From: Niastella yeongjuensis
GTDB lineage: Bacteria; Bacteroidota; Bacteroidia; Chitinophagales; Chitinophagaceae
Assembly (NCBI RefSeq): GCF_900110245.1
Contig: NZ_FOCZ01000004.1
Span: forward strand, 434,001-498,000
Reading direction: 5' to 3'
DNA: 64,000 nt
Every line of letters starts with the position of its first letter. Position 1 is the first letter of the stretch. The notes beneath the pieces are model-generated. The model ran no database searches. It saw nothing but the letters and a program-made list of their open reading frames with translations, and was not told the DNA's origin. Below are positions 28,127 to 37,510 of the stretch, piece after piece. The position numbers and the translations under genes were made by a program.

Positions 28127-29434
28127 ATGACTACTGCTAACACCCTTGCCGCACCTGCATCCAGGCAACGAACGAATACAACGGCCATTTTCATCATTGG
28201 CTTTTTGTTTTTCATATTTGGGTTTATTACCTGGTTAAATGGCAGCCTGATCCAGTTCTTAAAGCTGGTATGCCAGCTTGAGAACGATGTACAGGCCTTT
28301 TTTGTAACCACAGCTTTTTACATGGCTTATTTCTTTTTGGCTATGCCTTCTTCCGTTATCTTAAAAAGAACAGGTTTTAAAAAAGGAATGGCGCTGGGAC
28401 TGTTCGTTATGGCCATTGGGTCTGTTATTTTTATTCCTGCCGCTAAAGAAAGAAGCTTTGGTTTGTTCCTGACCGGTTTGTTTATACAGGGCACGGGACT
28501 GGCCTTATTACAAACCGCTTCCAATCCATATATCAGTATTATCGGGCCTATTGAAAGCGCGGCCAAACGCATCAGCATCATGGGCATTTGTAATAAAGTA
28601 GCCGGTATTATCAGCCCGCTGATCTTAAGCGCCGTGCTGTTAAGCAATGCTACCGAGCTGGAACAAAAGATCGATGCTACTACCGTGCCTGCTGATAAAG
28701 AGCAATTATTGAATGCCCTGGCCGGCCGGGTCGTTAGTCCATATATCATTCTTGCGGTGCTGCTGGCGACCCTGTCTTTTTGTTTGCTGAAATCCCCATT
28801 GCCCGAACCGGCTGCTGATAAAGCCGAAACCACTACCCTGCCCAATCTTACTGACAATAAAAAAAGCATCTGGGATTTTCCGCACCTGGTATTGGGTGCC
28901 CTGTGTATCTTTTTATATGTAGGAGTTGAAGTGATGGCTGGCGACGCCATCGGCATCTATGGTAAAACAATGGGGATGCCATTGGATGTAACTAAAAAAT
29001 TCACCTCCTATACCCTGGCAGCTATGCTGGTGGGTTATGTGGTAGGCATTTTCACCATCCCTAAGATCATTTCGCAACAAATGGCGTTGAAGGTCTCCGC
29101 CATTTTAGGCATCCTGTTCTCAGTAGCTGTTTTTGTAACCCAGGGTTATACTGCCATTACCTTTATTGCCCTGTTAGGACTGGCCAATGCGCTTATGTGG
29201 CCTGCCATTTGGCCATTGGCGATAGATAAGCTTGGTAAATTCACAAAAACGGGTTCTGCCCTGCTGGTAATGGGCATTGCCGGTGGTGCCGTATTGCCCT
29301 TATTATACGCCACGCTAAAAAAAGAAACCGGGTTGAACCTGCCCAATAACCTGGCGTTCTTTATTTGTGTGCTGCCTTGTTATTTGTATATACTCTACTA
29401 CTCAATAAAAGGCTATAAAGCCGAACGTAAGTAA
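28127..29434 (+). CDS. FucP/NagP-type sugar MFS transporter
   Basis: This 435-residue inner-membrane protein has about 12 hydrophobic segments. Its family motifs are FFIFGFITWLNGSLIQFLKLVCQL near the N terminus, LLQTASNPYISIIGP (about 125-140, typical of FucP-like proteins) and GANALMWP-like ANALMWPAIWPLAI. The family carries fucose, glucose/galactose or N-acetylglucosamine with protons. It is tightly coupled to the upstream kinase gene and closed by a strong terminator. Confidence 0.9.
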   Translation: MTTANTLAAPASRQRTNTTAIFIIGFLFFIFGFITWLNGSLIQFLKLVCQLENDVQAFFVTTAFYMAYFFLAMPSSVILKRTGFKKGMALGLFVMAIGSVIFIPAAKERSFGLFLTGLFIQGTGLALLQTASNPYISIIGPIESAAKRISIMGICNKVAGIISPLILSAVLLSNATELEQKIDATTVPADKEQLLNALAGRVVSPYIILAVLLATLSFCLLKSPLPEPAADKAETTTLPNLTDNKKSIWDFPHLVLGALCIFLYVGVEVMAGDAIGIYGKTMGMPLDVTKKFTSYTLAAMLVGYVVGIFTIPKIISQQMALKVSAILGILFSVAVFVTQGYTAITFIALLGLANALMWPAIWPLAIDKLGKFTKTGSALLVMGIAGGAVLPLLYATLKKETGLNLPNNLAFFICVLPCYLYILYYSIKGYKAERK

Positions 29435-29453
29435 TCATCCTTCTTCATATAAG

Positions 29454-29490
29454 AATGCCACCCGCCGAGCGGGATGGCATTTTTGTTTTT
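29454..29490 (+). terminator. Terminator of the kinase-transporter operon
   Basis: AATGCCACCCGC pairs with GCGGGATGGCATT across a 3-nt loop (one bulge), followed by TTTTTGTTTTT. It lies 20 nt after the transporter stop. Confidence 0.9.
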
Positions 29491-29532
29491 AATGATCTCC
29501 CAGGAGGGGATTTCTTAAAACAAGCCTCCCCA

Positions 29533-29582
29533 TCTGTCTGCCTTCTGCTCTCTGCCCTCTGCCCTCTGCCCTCTGCCTTTTA
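29533..29582. repeat. Heptad array at the 3' end of the response-regulator remnant
   Basis: On the minus strand it reads AAGGCAG AGGGCAG AGGGCAG AGGGCAG. It begins exactly at the TAA that ends a foreign-looking reading frame (VYQIGFFPDIMYKVQL) fused behind the response regulator remnant. Confidence 0.8.
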
Positions 29583-29878
29583 AAGCTGAACCTTATACAT
29601 TATATCAGGAAAGAACCCGATCTGGTATACCGTGCCCACCTGTTTCTGTACTTCACCACTGGTTTATGTGTGAGTGATTGCAGAAACTGAATGCCGGTAA
29701 CGCCAGGCATCTGAATATCGAGGAACAGCAGGTCAATAGGTTCGCGGCGCAACACATCCATAGCCTCGTACGCGTTTTTGCAACGCTGAACCAGGTGCAG
29801 GAAGGGAATGCGTTTGATGTTGTCTTCCAGCAGATCGAGCGATAAGGCTTCATCATCAACAGCCAGGCATTTAATCAT
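29580..29878 (-). pseudogene. Truncated LytTR-type response regulator fused to another gene's 3' end
   Basis: The start is a normal receiver domain (MIKCLAVDDEALSLDLLEDNI, then DLLFLDIQMPGVTGIQF with the phospho-acceptor Asp at about residue 55). After THKPVV the sequence no longer resembles a receiver, and the beta4-alpha5 part and the LytTR DNA-binding domain are missing. In the next frame the following DNA encodes GEVQKQVGTVYQIGFFPDIM...KVQL and a stop, which looks like the C-terminal strand of a different protein. A deletion has probably joined two genes. The reading frame itself ends at 29600 after about 92 residues. It starts inside the kinase remnant (8-nt overlap). Confidence 0.8.
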
Positions 29879-30643
29879 GCGTTACAATTTTAAGGGAGGC
29901 GTGAAACCAGTTGTCATTCTTCTGAGCAGCCAACTGGTGTTTACCCGGATATAAGATCTTCAACCGCCGTTCGAGGTTCGTTAAACCAATACCGCCTGTT
30001 TTATCGGGCAGCTGGGTAGTATAGGCAATCGTTTTGTTCGACACTGATAACGATACCTCTGTTTCCGTTGCCGTTAGCCGGATATCGATCTCCGGCTCTT
30101 CGGCCACATTTACCCCATGTTTGAACGCATTTTCAATAAGCGGGATCAGCAGCATCGGTTCAATACAATGTGTGTAATTGCCCGGCTGCACCATAAACAG
30201 GATCTTCACCGAATCGCCAAACCGCATCGTTTGCAGATCGATATAACTGCGAATGTATTACACCTCTTTGTGCAGGCTTACCTTTTCTTCATCCGAATCG
30301 TACAACATGTAATGCATCAGGTTCGACATCTTCAGCAACGCCGGTTCAAGTAAATCTGATTGCCCGCCATCACCATCATACAACCAGGCACCAAAGCAAA
30401 CAGGGCACTGATTACGATTACTGAAAAAATTTACATAAAGATCCGTTTCTTCAACAGGAACCTGGGATACAGCACATAAGCATTGAAATAAAACCCGGCC
30501 GTTTCCAGGGCAGTGAAACAGATCCCCGGCCATTGAATAAAATGAGCGTCCGATTCCTTCATCGGGATCAAAACGATAGGCACCACCACTATGAGGGCAG
30601 TGAACAACACATGCAACAGAATATTTACGAGCTTTCCTTTCAA
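29871..30643 (-). pseudogene. Broken LytS-type sensor histidine kinase
   Basis: Three frames carry pieces of one kinase. The N terminus (30643 down to about 30431) has two membrane helices and ends LYPRFLLKKRIFM at a frameshift. A middle piece (KMSNLMHYMLYDSDEEKVSLHKEV) stops at a TAA where relatives have Glu before YIRSYIDLQ, which is consistent with GAA to TAA. The C-terminal ATPase part (29871-30227) is intact: LLIPLIENAFKHGV and GGIGLTNLERRL. The phospho-acceptor QINPHFLFN box expected before KMSNLMHYML is absent, so a deletion has removed it. With the truncated regulator behind it, this is a dead two-component pair. Confidence 0.85.
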
Positions 30644-30783
30644 GGGGCGATAGTTGATGATACGAAAGTAGATTTTTTAGAATTACACCAACTTATCGAA
30701 TGACAACCGGGCTTATTTTGGAGACGACAGGCTTTTATGTGGAGACCAGATCCCCGGGGTTAGGTAATGCATTTTGTTTCGAA

Positions 30784-30961
30784 AGGTGCAGTTGCAGGTT
30801 GCAGTCACCGGTTGCCGGTTTCCGACTGCCAGTCGCCTCTTTGGATGCGACGGCATTCAACTTTAAACTTTCAACTTTCGGCTTTAAGCCTTAACCATTG
30901 CCTTTTTCTCTCTGCCTACTGCCCACTGCCCTCTGCCTTCTGCCCACTGCCTACTGGCTTT
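30784..30961. repeat. Three successive heptad arrays of different sequence
   Basis: They run AGGTGCA GTTGCAG GTTGCAG ... TTGCCGG TTTCCGA CTGCCAG (30784-30840), then AACTTTA AACTTTC AACTTTC GGCTTTA (about 30859-30893), then CTGCCTA CTGCCCA CTGCCCT CTGCCTT CTGCCCA (30908-30960). The rest of the gap 30644-31171 shows no gene. Confidence 0.75.
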
Positions 30962-31171
30962 TACAACTTACCACTATCTATCTTATTTTTAACGACTTAG
31001 CACCTTTCAATCCCCCAAGCCACTAAAAATCCGCTAAAACTATTAGCTTACCCTGCCGCCAGCTACAGGTTTACCCTGATATTTCCCCAACCGGCCAACA
31101 AGTAATTTTTGAATATTCATTCTTTAAGTGTTATTTTGACACAAAATAGACATAGAGGGCGATTCACGCCG

Positions 31172-31179
31172 TATCTTTG
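31172..31179 (+). promoter_or_regulatory. Candidate -7 promoter box of the arabinose operon
   Basis: TATCTTTG is an exact TAnnTTTG match, 65 nt before the araB ATG. A TTTTG lies further upstream (31134-31138) but too far for the usual -33 spacing. The same octamer precedes three other genes in the window. Confidence 0.6.
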
Positions 31180-31244
31180 AAGGCAGAAATCACATTCCTG
31201 ATTTGGATCAGTCAATAAAAACACACTTCGTTTTAGTTGCCGAT

Positions 31245-32942
31245 ATGAAAAAAGAAAATTATGTAATAGGGGTTGACTATGGCACTGATTCTGTGCGGTC
31301 AATCATCGCAAACGCTGCCAATGGGCAGGAAGTTGCATCAGCAGTTTTTTATTATCCCCGTTGGAAAGATGGTTTGTACTGTGACCCCGGCGTAAACCAG
31401 TTCAGGCAGCATCCGCTCGACTACCTGGAAGGCCTGGAGCAAACTATTACCCGTTGCCTGCTACAGGCAGGTCCTTCGGTAACGGCCAACATCAGGGCCA
31501 TTTCAGTGGATACCACCGGTTCTACCCCCGTAGCGGTGGATGAAACCGGTACTCCCCTCGCCCTGTTACCACGGTTCGAGAAAAATCCCAACGCCATGTT
31601 CGTGTTGTGGAAAGACCATACTTCTGTTCCGGAAGCTGCGGCCATCAACGCCCATGCTGAAAAATATGACATCAACTACCTGCAATACGTAGGTGGCATT
31701 TACTCGTCGGAATGGTTCTGGGCAAAACTGCTGCACATTTTGCGCGAAGACAAGGAAATTCGTGAAGCCTGCCACTCATGGGTAGAGCATTGCGACTGGA
31801 TCCCCTTCGTACTGACCGGTGGCAAACAGGCCTCGGCCATGAAACGCAGTGTATGCGCAGCCGGCCACAAGGCCCTGTGGGCAGCTGAATTCGGCGGTTT
31901 ACCCCCCGATCAATGGTTTGCCGACTTAGACCCCTTGTTAGCCGGTTTTACCAAAAGATTGTTCACCAACACCTATACTTCCGATAAAGCTGCCGGCACC
32001 CTGAGCCCTGATTGGGCCGCCAAACTGGGCCTTTCTACCGATGTGGTGATCGGCGTTGGTGCTTTTGACGCCCACATGGGCGCCGTAGGCGGACAAATTG
32101 AACCTTACCACCTGAGTAAAGTAATGGGTACTTCTACCTGCGACATGCTGGTAGCCCCGCTGAACGAAGTGGAAGGCAAACTGGTTAAGGGTATTTGCGG
32201 CCAGGTACCTGGTTCCGTGCTGCCCGGTATGATGGGGCTGGAAGCTGGTCAAAGTGCGTTTGGCGATGCCTATGCCTGGTTCAAAAAGGTGCTGGCCTGG
32301 CCACTGCAACATGTACTGGCTCAATCAACCATAGTAAATACAGAAACTGCAAAAGCCATCATGGATGAAATAAGCGATAAGCTCATCCCTGAATTAAGCA
32401 AACAGGCAGCCTTGTTGCACATAGATGAAAACAGCGAGCTGGCACTTGACTGGTTCAATGGCCGTCGTACTCCCGATGCCAACCAGGAACTGAAAGGCGC
32501 TGTTACCGGAATGAACCTCGGCAGCGATGCGCCCCGTATTTTCAGGGCCATTGTTGAAGCCACCTGCTTTGGCGCCAAAGCCATTGTTGACCGGTTCAAC
32601 CACGAAGGCGTTCCCGTAAAAGGACTGATCGGCCTGGGTGGTGTGGCTAAAAAATCGCCGTTCATTATGCAAATGATGGCCGACGTTATGAATATGCCTA
32701 TCCGTATTCATAAATCAGAACAAACCTGCGCGCTTGGTGCCGCCATGTTTGCCGCTACCGCAGCCGGCATATATAATAAGGTGGAAGACGCCATGGATGC
32801 CATGGGTCAGGGTTTTGATGCTACTTACTATCCCGACAAGAACAAAGTAGCCCTTTATCAAAAGCGCTATAATAAATACAATAAGTTAGGTGGGTTCATT
32901 GAGAACTCGGTTAAGTTAAAGGAAGCAGTATTGTCAAATTAA
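31245..32942 (+). CDS. araB: Ribulokinase
   Basis: This is a 565-residue FGGY kinase that phosphorylates L-ribulose to L-ribulose 5-phosphate. The N terminus has the phosphate-binding VIGVDYGTDSVRSI, characteristic of AraB. The second domain has GVGAFDAHMGAVGG and GLIGLGGVAKKSPFIMQMMAD, and CALGAAMFAA closes the site. Length and motifs match bacterial AraB rather than xylulokinase. I start at 31245 (MKKENYVIG). A start 14 codons earlier is possible but lacks family support. It is first in araB-araD-araA-symporter, and no AraR-type regulator is adjacent. Confidence 0.95.
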   Translation: MKKENYVIGVDYGTDSVRSIIANAANGQEVASAVFYYPRWKDGLYCDPGVNQFRQHPLDYLEGLEQTITRCLLQAGPSVTANIRAISVDTTGSTPVAVDETGTPLALLPRFEKNPNAMFVLWKDHTSVPEAAAINAHAEKYDINYLQYVGGIYSSEWFWAKLLHILREDKEIREACHSWVEHCDWIPFVLTGGKQASAMKRSVCAAGHKALWAAEFGGLPPDQWFADLDPLLAGFTKRLFTNTYTSDKAAGTLSPDWAAKLGLSTDVVIGVGAFDAHMGAVGGQIEPYHLSKVMGTSTCDMLVAPLNEVEGKLVKGICGQVPGSVLPGMMGLEAGQSAFGDAYAWFKKVLAWPLQHVLAQSTIVNTETAKAIMDEISDKLIPELSKQAALLHIDENSELALDWFNGRRTPDANQELKGAVTGMNLGSDAPRIFRAIVEATCFGAKAIVDRFNHEGVPVKGLIGLGGVAKKSPFIMQMMADVMNMPIRIHKSEQTCALGAAMFAATAAGIYNKVEDAMDAMGQGFDATYYPDKNKVALYQKRYNKYNKLGGFIENSVKLKEAVLSN

Positions 32943-32948
32943 TAAACA

Positions 32949-32998
32949 GTTGCCAGGTACCAGTTCCCGGTTACCGGGGCCAGGTAACTGGCAACCTC
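32949..32998. repeat. Heptad array between araB and araD
   Basis: The plus strand reads TTGCCAG GTACCAG TTCCCGG TTACCGG GGCCAGG TAACTGG, starting about 6 nt after the araB stop. The ends are complementary (TTGCCAG... CTGGCAA), so the array can fold into a hairpin within the operon mRNA. Confidence 0.75.
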
Positions 32999-33004
32999 TT
33001 AAAT

Positions 33005-33703
33005 ATGAGCAAGTATCAAGATATACAACAAGCCTGTTACAAAGCCAATATGCAACTACCGGAGTTGAACCTGGTTCTTTTCACTTTTGGTAATGTAAGT
33101 GTCGCCGATAGAAATCTCGGCGTTTTTGCTATTAAGCCCAGTGGCGTGCCCTACAAAGACCTGGTAGCCGATGAAATGGTTATCGTTGACTTTGACGGTA
33201 AGATCGTAAGCGGCAACATGCGCCCTTCGAGCGATACCAAAACACACGCCGTATTATATAAAGAATGGGATAAAATAGGCGCTATAGTGCATACACACAG
33301 CACCTACGCTACTGCCTGGGCCCAGGCGCAACGCGATATTCCCATCTTTGGTACCACACATGCCGACCATAACACCGTGGATATTCCCTGCGCACCGCCT
33401 ATGAGCGACGAGATGATCAAAGGGAACTATGAATTTGAGACCGGTTATCAGATCATCAACTGTTTCAATGAGCGGAAATTATCATACGAAGAAGTGGAAA
33501 TGATCCTGGTGGGTAACCACGCTCCATTTGCATGGGGAAAGAATGGCGACAAAGCCGTTTATAACGCTGCAGTACTGGAAGAAGTAGCCCGCATGGCCTA
33601 CCTTACCGAACAGATCAATCCGAAAGCCCCGCGCCTGAAAGATGCCCTGATCGATAAACACTGGCAGCGCAAGCATGGTAAAGACGCTTATTACGGACAA
33701 TAG
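33005..33703 (+). CDS. araD: L-ribulose-5-phosphate 4-epimerase
   Basis: This 232-residue class II aldolase-fold enzyme makes D-xylulose 5-phosphate. Visible motifs are the phosphate-binding GNVSVADR (about 30), KPSGVPY, and the zinc ligands in HTHSTYATAWAQ (about 97-108) and the later THADH. The C-terminal HWQRKHGKDAYYGQ is a typical AraD ending. It is the second gene of the arabinose operon, 62 nt after araB, and its stop is immediately followed by another heptad array. Confidence 0.95.
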   Translation: MSKYQDIQQACYKANMQLPELNLVLFTFGNVSVADRNLGVFAIKPSGVPYKDLVADEMVIVDFDGKIVSGNMRPSSDTKTHAVLYKEWDKIGAIVHTHSTYATAWAQAQRDIPIFGTTHADHNTVDIPCAPPMSDEMIKGNYEFETGYQIINCFNERKLSYEEVEMILVGNHAPFAWGKNGDKAVYNAAVLEEVARMAYLTEQINPKAPRLKDALIDKHWQRKHGKDAYYGQ

Positions 33704-33812
33704 GAAGAAAGGCTAAAGCTGTAAGGTAAAAGGTTAAAGCATTCGCAGCAATCTGTATTTCCTTTAGGCTTTCACCTTTAGGCTTTCACCTTGTAACTGC
33801 TTTCAACCTGCC
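33704..33812. repeat. Heptad-phase array in the araD-araA gap
   Basis: Directly after the araD stop the plus strand reads AGGCTAA AGCTGTA AGGTAAA AGGTTAA. An inverted-sense portion follows (TTTAGGC TTTCACC TTTAGGC TTTCACC). The remainder of the 198-nt gap shows nothing clear. Confidence 0.7.
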
Positions 33813-33901
33813 TCTTTAGATCACAAGAACTGACTATTAGAATAAATTACATTAATACCTAGCACCCGTCACATGACGATTGCCAACTAAATGACCCATT
33901 T

Positions 33902-35401
33902 ATGGAAGATTTGAAAAAACTGGAAGTATGGTTTGTAACAGGAAGTCAACACCTGTATGGCGAAGAAACCCTGAAACAGGTTGCCGACCACTCAACGCAA
34001 ATTGCACGGTCACTCGATAAAGATCCCCTTATCCCGGTGCGTGTGGTGTTTAAACCCGTGGTTAAATCACCAGAAGAAATATACCAGGTTTGCCAGGAAG
34101 CCAACACTACCCCTACCTGTATTGGTATCGTTGCCTGGATGCACACCTTTAGCCCCGCCAAAATGTGGATCGGTGGTTTGAAAGTGTTGCAAAAACCTTT
34201 GTTACATCTGCATACCCAGTTTAACCGCGATATTCCCTGGAGCAGCATCGATATGGACTTCATGAACCTGAACCAAAGCGCCCACGGCGACCGCGAATTC
34301 GGTTTCATGGTTAGCCGCATGCGCATGAACCGTAAAGTAGTAGTTGGTCACTGGCAGGAGCCTACTGTTGTGAAAAGTGTGGAAGTATGGATACGCGCTG
34401 CCGCTGGGTGGAACGACTGGCAAAACGCCCGCTTCTGCCGCTTTGGCGATAACATGCGCCAGGTTGCAGTAACTGATGGCGACAAAGTAGAAGCTGAACT
34501 GAAATTTGGTTATTCCGTAAACGGCTATGGTATTGGCGACCTCGTTGAACGCATCAATGCGGTTAGCGACAGCGCTATTGCCCAAACAGTAGCCGAATAC
34601 GAAGAAATATATACGGTACAGGCGGCCCTGCGTAAAGGCGGCGACCGTCACAATGCCCTCCGTGATGCGGCAAGACAGGAGATCGGGATGCGCACTTTCC
34701 TGAAAGAAGGTGGTTTCAAAGGCTTTACCGATACGTTCGAAGACCTGCATGGCATGGTGCAACTGCCAGGTATCGCTTCTCAACGCTTAATGGCGGAAGG
34801 ATATGGTTTTGGCGGTGAAGGCGACTGGAAAACATCAGCCCTCGTACGTGCCATGAAAGTAATGGCAACCGGTTTAAAAGGCGGTAACTCATTCATGGAA
34901 GACTATACCTACCATTTTGACCCCAATAACCAACTGGTGCTGGGTTCTCACATGCTGGAGATCTGTCCTTCCATTGCCAACGACAAACCGACTGTTGAGA
35001 TCCATCCGCTGGGTATCGGCGGCAAAGCTGATCCCGTTCGTCTGGTGTTCAATGCAGGTTCAGGCCCGGCTTTAAACGCTTCTATCGTGGATATGGGCAA
35101 CCGTTTCCGCCTCATCGTAAATGAAGTGGTAGCAGTAGATCCTATCCAAAGCCTGCCTAAACTGCCAGTTGCGCGTGTGCTGTGGAAACCTTACCCAGAC
35201 ATGAAGACCGGTTGTGCAGCGTGGATCCTGGCTGGTGGTGCGCACCACACTGGTTACAGCCAGAACCTGACCCCTGAACATATGGAAGATTTTGCAGAAA
35301 TGGCGGGCGTTGAGTACTTACTGATCGGCAAAAACAGCAATCTGTACGATCTTAAAAATCAATTAAGATGGAATGATCTGTATTATCGTCATTCTATTTA
35401 A
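33902..35401 (+). CDS. araA: L-arabinose isomerase
   Basis: This 499-residue enzyme converts L-arabinose to L-ribulose. It has the family start [17 protein letters not shown]. The Mn-binding residues lie in [10 protein letters not shown] (Glu) and [10 protein letters not shown] (Glu), followed by [11 protein letters not shown] (His) and GGAHHTGYS (His). The length is normal. It is the third gene of the operon. A 51-nt palindrome lies between it and the symporter gene. Confidence 0.97.
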   Translation: MEDLKKLEVWFVTGSQHLYGEETLKQVADHSTQIARSLDKDPLIPVRVVFKPVVKSPEEIYQVCQEANTTPTCIGIVAWMHTFSPAKMWIGGLKVLQKPLLHLHTQFNRDIPWSSIDMDFMNLNQSAHGDREFGFMVSRMRMNRKVVVGHWQEPTVVKSVEVWIRAAAGWNDWQNARFCRFGDNMRQVAVTDGDKVEAELKFGYSVNGYGIGDLVERINAVSDSAIAQTVAEYEEIYTVQAALRKGGDRHNALRDAARQEIGMRTFLKEGGFKGFTDTFEDLHGMVQLPGIASQRLMAEGYGFGGEGDWKTSALVRAMKVMATGLKGGNSFMEDYTYHFDPNNQLVLGSHMLEICPSIANDKPTVEIHPLGIGGKADPVRLVFNAGSGPALNASIVDMGNRFRLIVNEVVAVDPIQSLPKLPVARVLWKPYPDMKTGCAAWILAGGAHHTGYSQNLTPEHMEDFAEMAGVEYLLIGKNSNLYDLKNQLRWNDLYYRHSI

Positions 35402-35427
35402 AAAATAATCTACATATTGCATCCGCT

Positions 35428-35478
35428 TTTTGGGACAATTTTTTCAAAATGCATCATTTTGAAGGAATTGTCCCAAAA
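35428..35478. repeat. 51-nt palindrome between araA and the symporter gene
   Basis: TTTTGGGACAATTTTTTCAAAATG pairs with CATTTTGAAGGAATTGTCCCAAAA with two mismatches and a 3-nt loop. No T-run follows, so it is not a simple terminator. It could be an mRNA-processing or stabilising hairpin setting the araA/symporter ratio. Confidence 0.8.
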
Positions 35479-35540
35479 TTTAATAGGCTAAATGACTTCT
35501 AAACAACCAACATTCATTTAAAAAACTATTGCAGCCCGCT

Positions 35541-37295
35541 ATGAACACGCTTTCGTCAATTGATTACATCATTTTCGTACTCTACTTTGTACTGGTAGCC
35601 AGCTATGGTTATTATGTGTTTAAGAAAAAGAAGGCACAGGAACATGACTCAAAAGCATTCTTCCTGGCCGAAGGTTCGCTAACCTGGTGGGCCATTGGCG
35701 CCTCGCTCATCGCTTCCAATATCTCTGCCGAGCAGTTTATCGGGATGAGTGGTGAGGGTTTCTTTGTAGGTACGGCGGTAGCGGCCTACGAGTGGATCGC
35801 TGCAATAGCATTGATAATAATTGCCGTTTGGTTCATGCCGGTGTATTTGAAAAACCGAATTTTCACCATGCCGCAGTTCCTGAAAACGCGGTATAATGAT
35901 TCAGTGGCATTGATCATGGCCATTTTCTGGTTATTCCTTTACATTCTGGTAAACCTCACCTCTATTTTATACCTCGGCGCCACCGCCATCACCGGTTTGG
36001 TGGGTGATGCAACTGCCGGTACGCCCGAATTTCAAAATATTCTCCACCTCATCATGATCGGATTAGCGGTTTTTGCCCTGATCATCACGCTGGGTGGAAT
36101 GAAAGTAATTGGTTATACCGACGTAATTCAGGTAGCCGTTTTGATCATTGGTGGTTTGGCTACTACATACCTCGCCTTAACCATTGTAGGCGATAAACTG
36201 GGTGTGGGTAACAGCGCCATCGCCGGTTTCAAAGCCCTGATGAACGATTCGCCCGAACATTTTAAAATGATCCTGCCCAGGCCTGCTGCTACCACGGGTA
36301 CGATCAATACACCGCTCAACCTCGATATTCAAAAATGGGTGGTGTTACCGGGTATCGCCATGTATTTTGCCGGTCAGTGGATCGTGAACCTGAACTATTG
36401 GGGTTGCAACCAGTACATCACACAGCGTGCCCTGGGCGCCGATCTGAAAACGGCCCGTACCGGTCTCATCTTTGCCGGTATGCTGAAATTGATGATGCCG
36501 GTGATCGTAATGCTGCCTGGTATTGCCGCATTCGTTTTACATAAACACAATGCCCTGCCTGGTTTTAGTGGTAGTAAAGACGGCGCTTATTCAGCCATCC
36601 TTAGCTTTCTGCCCAGCGGATTGAAAGGTTTGTCTATCGCTGCCCTGACGGCCGCTATTGTGGCTTCCCTCGCCGGTAAACTGAACAGTATCTCTACGAT
36701 CTTCACACTGGATATCTTTAGTAAATATATAGCCAAAGAAAAAGCTGATGAAAAGAAACTGGTGATCACCGGTCGCTACACGGTGCTGGTTGCCAGCATT
36801 CTTGCTATCCTGTTTACCTGGAATGACCTGCTGGGTATTGGCAGTGAAGGTGGATTTACCTTTATTCAGAAATACACCGGTTTTATTAGTCCGGGGGTAT
36901 TCGCCATGTTCCTGCTGGGTATGTTCTGGAAACGAACCACTGGCACCGCTGCTATTGTAGGTGTGGTACTGGGGTTTGTACTGGCCATCTTCTTCAATAA
37001 CTATGCAGTTGGCATCTTTGGTAAAGAAACCTGGTTATATACCGCTTATACATACGAAACACTTGGTAAAGACGGACTGGCTCATGCTACTACCGAAATC
37101 CCCTTCCTCATTAACATGGGTTGGTCTTTCGTAATCACCGTAGCTACCATGATTGGTATCTCCCTGGCCGGACCGAAAATTAATCCTAAAGCATTTATGA
37201 CCGATAAAGCTTTATTAAAACTTGACAACCGCACCATTGCAATGATTGTAATTACATTAATATTATTGTCTGCGTTGTATGTGAAGTTCTGGTAA
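35541..37295 (+). CDS. Sodium/solute symporter (SSS family), probable arabinose transporter
   Basis: This 584-residue protein has about 14 membrane segments. Its SSS motifs are FFLAEGSLTWWAIGASLIASNISAEQFIGMSG near the N terminus (the sodium-binding region) and ALTAAIVASLAGKLNSISTIFTLDIF in the middle. It resembles SGLT-like sugar transporters of Bacteroidota. I start at the ATG at 35541; an upstream TTG is weaker. As the last gene of the arabinose operon it most likely imports L-arabinose, inferred from position. Confidence 0.9.
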   Translation: MNTLSSIDYIIFVLYFVLVASYGYYVFKKKKAQEHDSKAFFLAEGSLTWWAIGASLIASNISAEQFIGMSGEGFFVGTAVAAYEWIAAIALIIIAVWFMPVYLKNRIFTMPQFLKTRYNDSVALIMAIFWLFLYILVNLTSILYLGATAITGLVGDATAGTPEFQNILHLIMIGLAVFALIITLGGMKVIGYTDVIQVAVLIIGGLATTYLALTIVGDKLGVGNSAIAGFKALMNDSPEHFKMILPRPAATTGTINTPLNLDIQKWVVLPGIAMYFAGQWIVNLNYWGCNQYITQRALGADLKTARTGLIFAGMLKLMMPVIVMLPGIAAFVLHKHNALPGFSGSKDGAYSAILSFLPSGLKGLSIAALTAAIVASLAGKLNSISTIFTLDIFSKYIAKEKADEKKLVITGRYTVLVASILAILFTWNDLLGIGSEGGFTFIQKYTGFISPGVFAMFLLGMFWKRTTGTAAIVGVVLGFVLAIFFNNYAVGIFGKETWLYTAYTYETLGKDGLAHATTEIPFLINMGWSFVITVATMIGISLAGPKINPKAFMTDKALLKLDNRTIAMIVITLILLSALYVKFW

Positions 37296-37312
37296 TCGAC
37301 ATTACGGTAATG

Positions 37313-37346
37313 AAAAAGGCCTCCCGATAAATCGGGAGGCCTTTTT
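37313..37346 (+). terminator. Terminator of the arabinose operon
   Basis: A perfect 16-bp stem (AAAAAGGCCTCCCGAT/ATCGGGAGGCCTTTTT) with a 2-nt loop lies 17 nt after the symporter stop. It is symmetrical in A/T flanks and may also stop transcripts from the opposite strand. Confidence 0.95.
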
Positions 37347-37364
37347 GTTTTCGACAGGCATATT

Positions 37365-37510
37365 GTGAGTAGTGAGTGGTCAGTAGTGAGTGGGCTCGCG
37401 ACGACTCAGCATTTACAAAAATTAGTTACCTCGCTAATAATCAGCAGTCACAAATAATTTCGAGCCCACTCACTACTCACTACTGACCACTCACTACTCA
37501 CTACTCACTA
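37365..37510. repeat. Heptad array with long inverted arms (AGTAGTG type)
   Basis: The left arm (37365-37397) is TGAGTAG TGAGTGG TCAGTAG TGAGTGG. The right arm (37461-37510) is its reverse complement but contains extra whole heptads. That length difference in steps of 7 points to slippage. The stop codon (TAG) of the GH105 gene is the beginning of the right arm read on the minus strand. Confidence 0.85.

Noticed and set aside
37365-37510. Possible CRISPR array
   Set aside because: The units are 7 bp and contiguous, with no spacers of 30-40 bp and no cas genes nearby.
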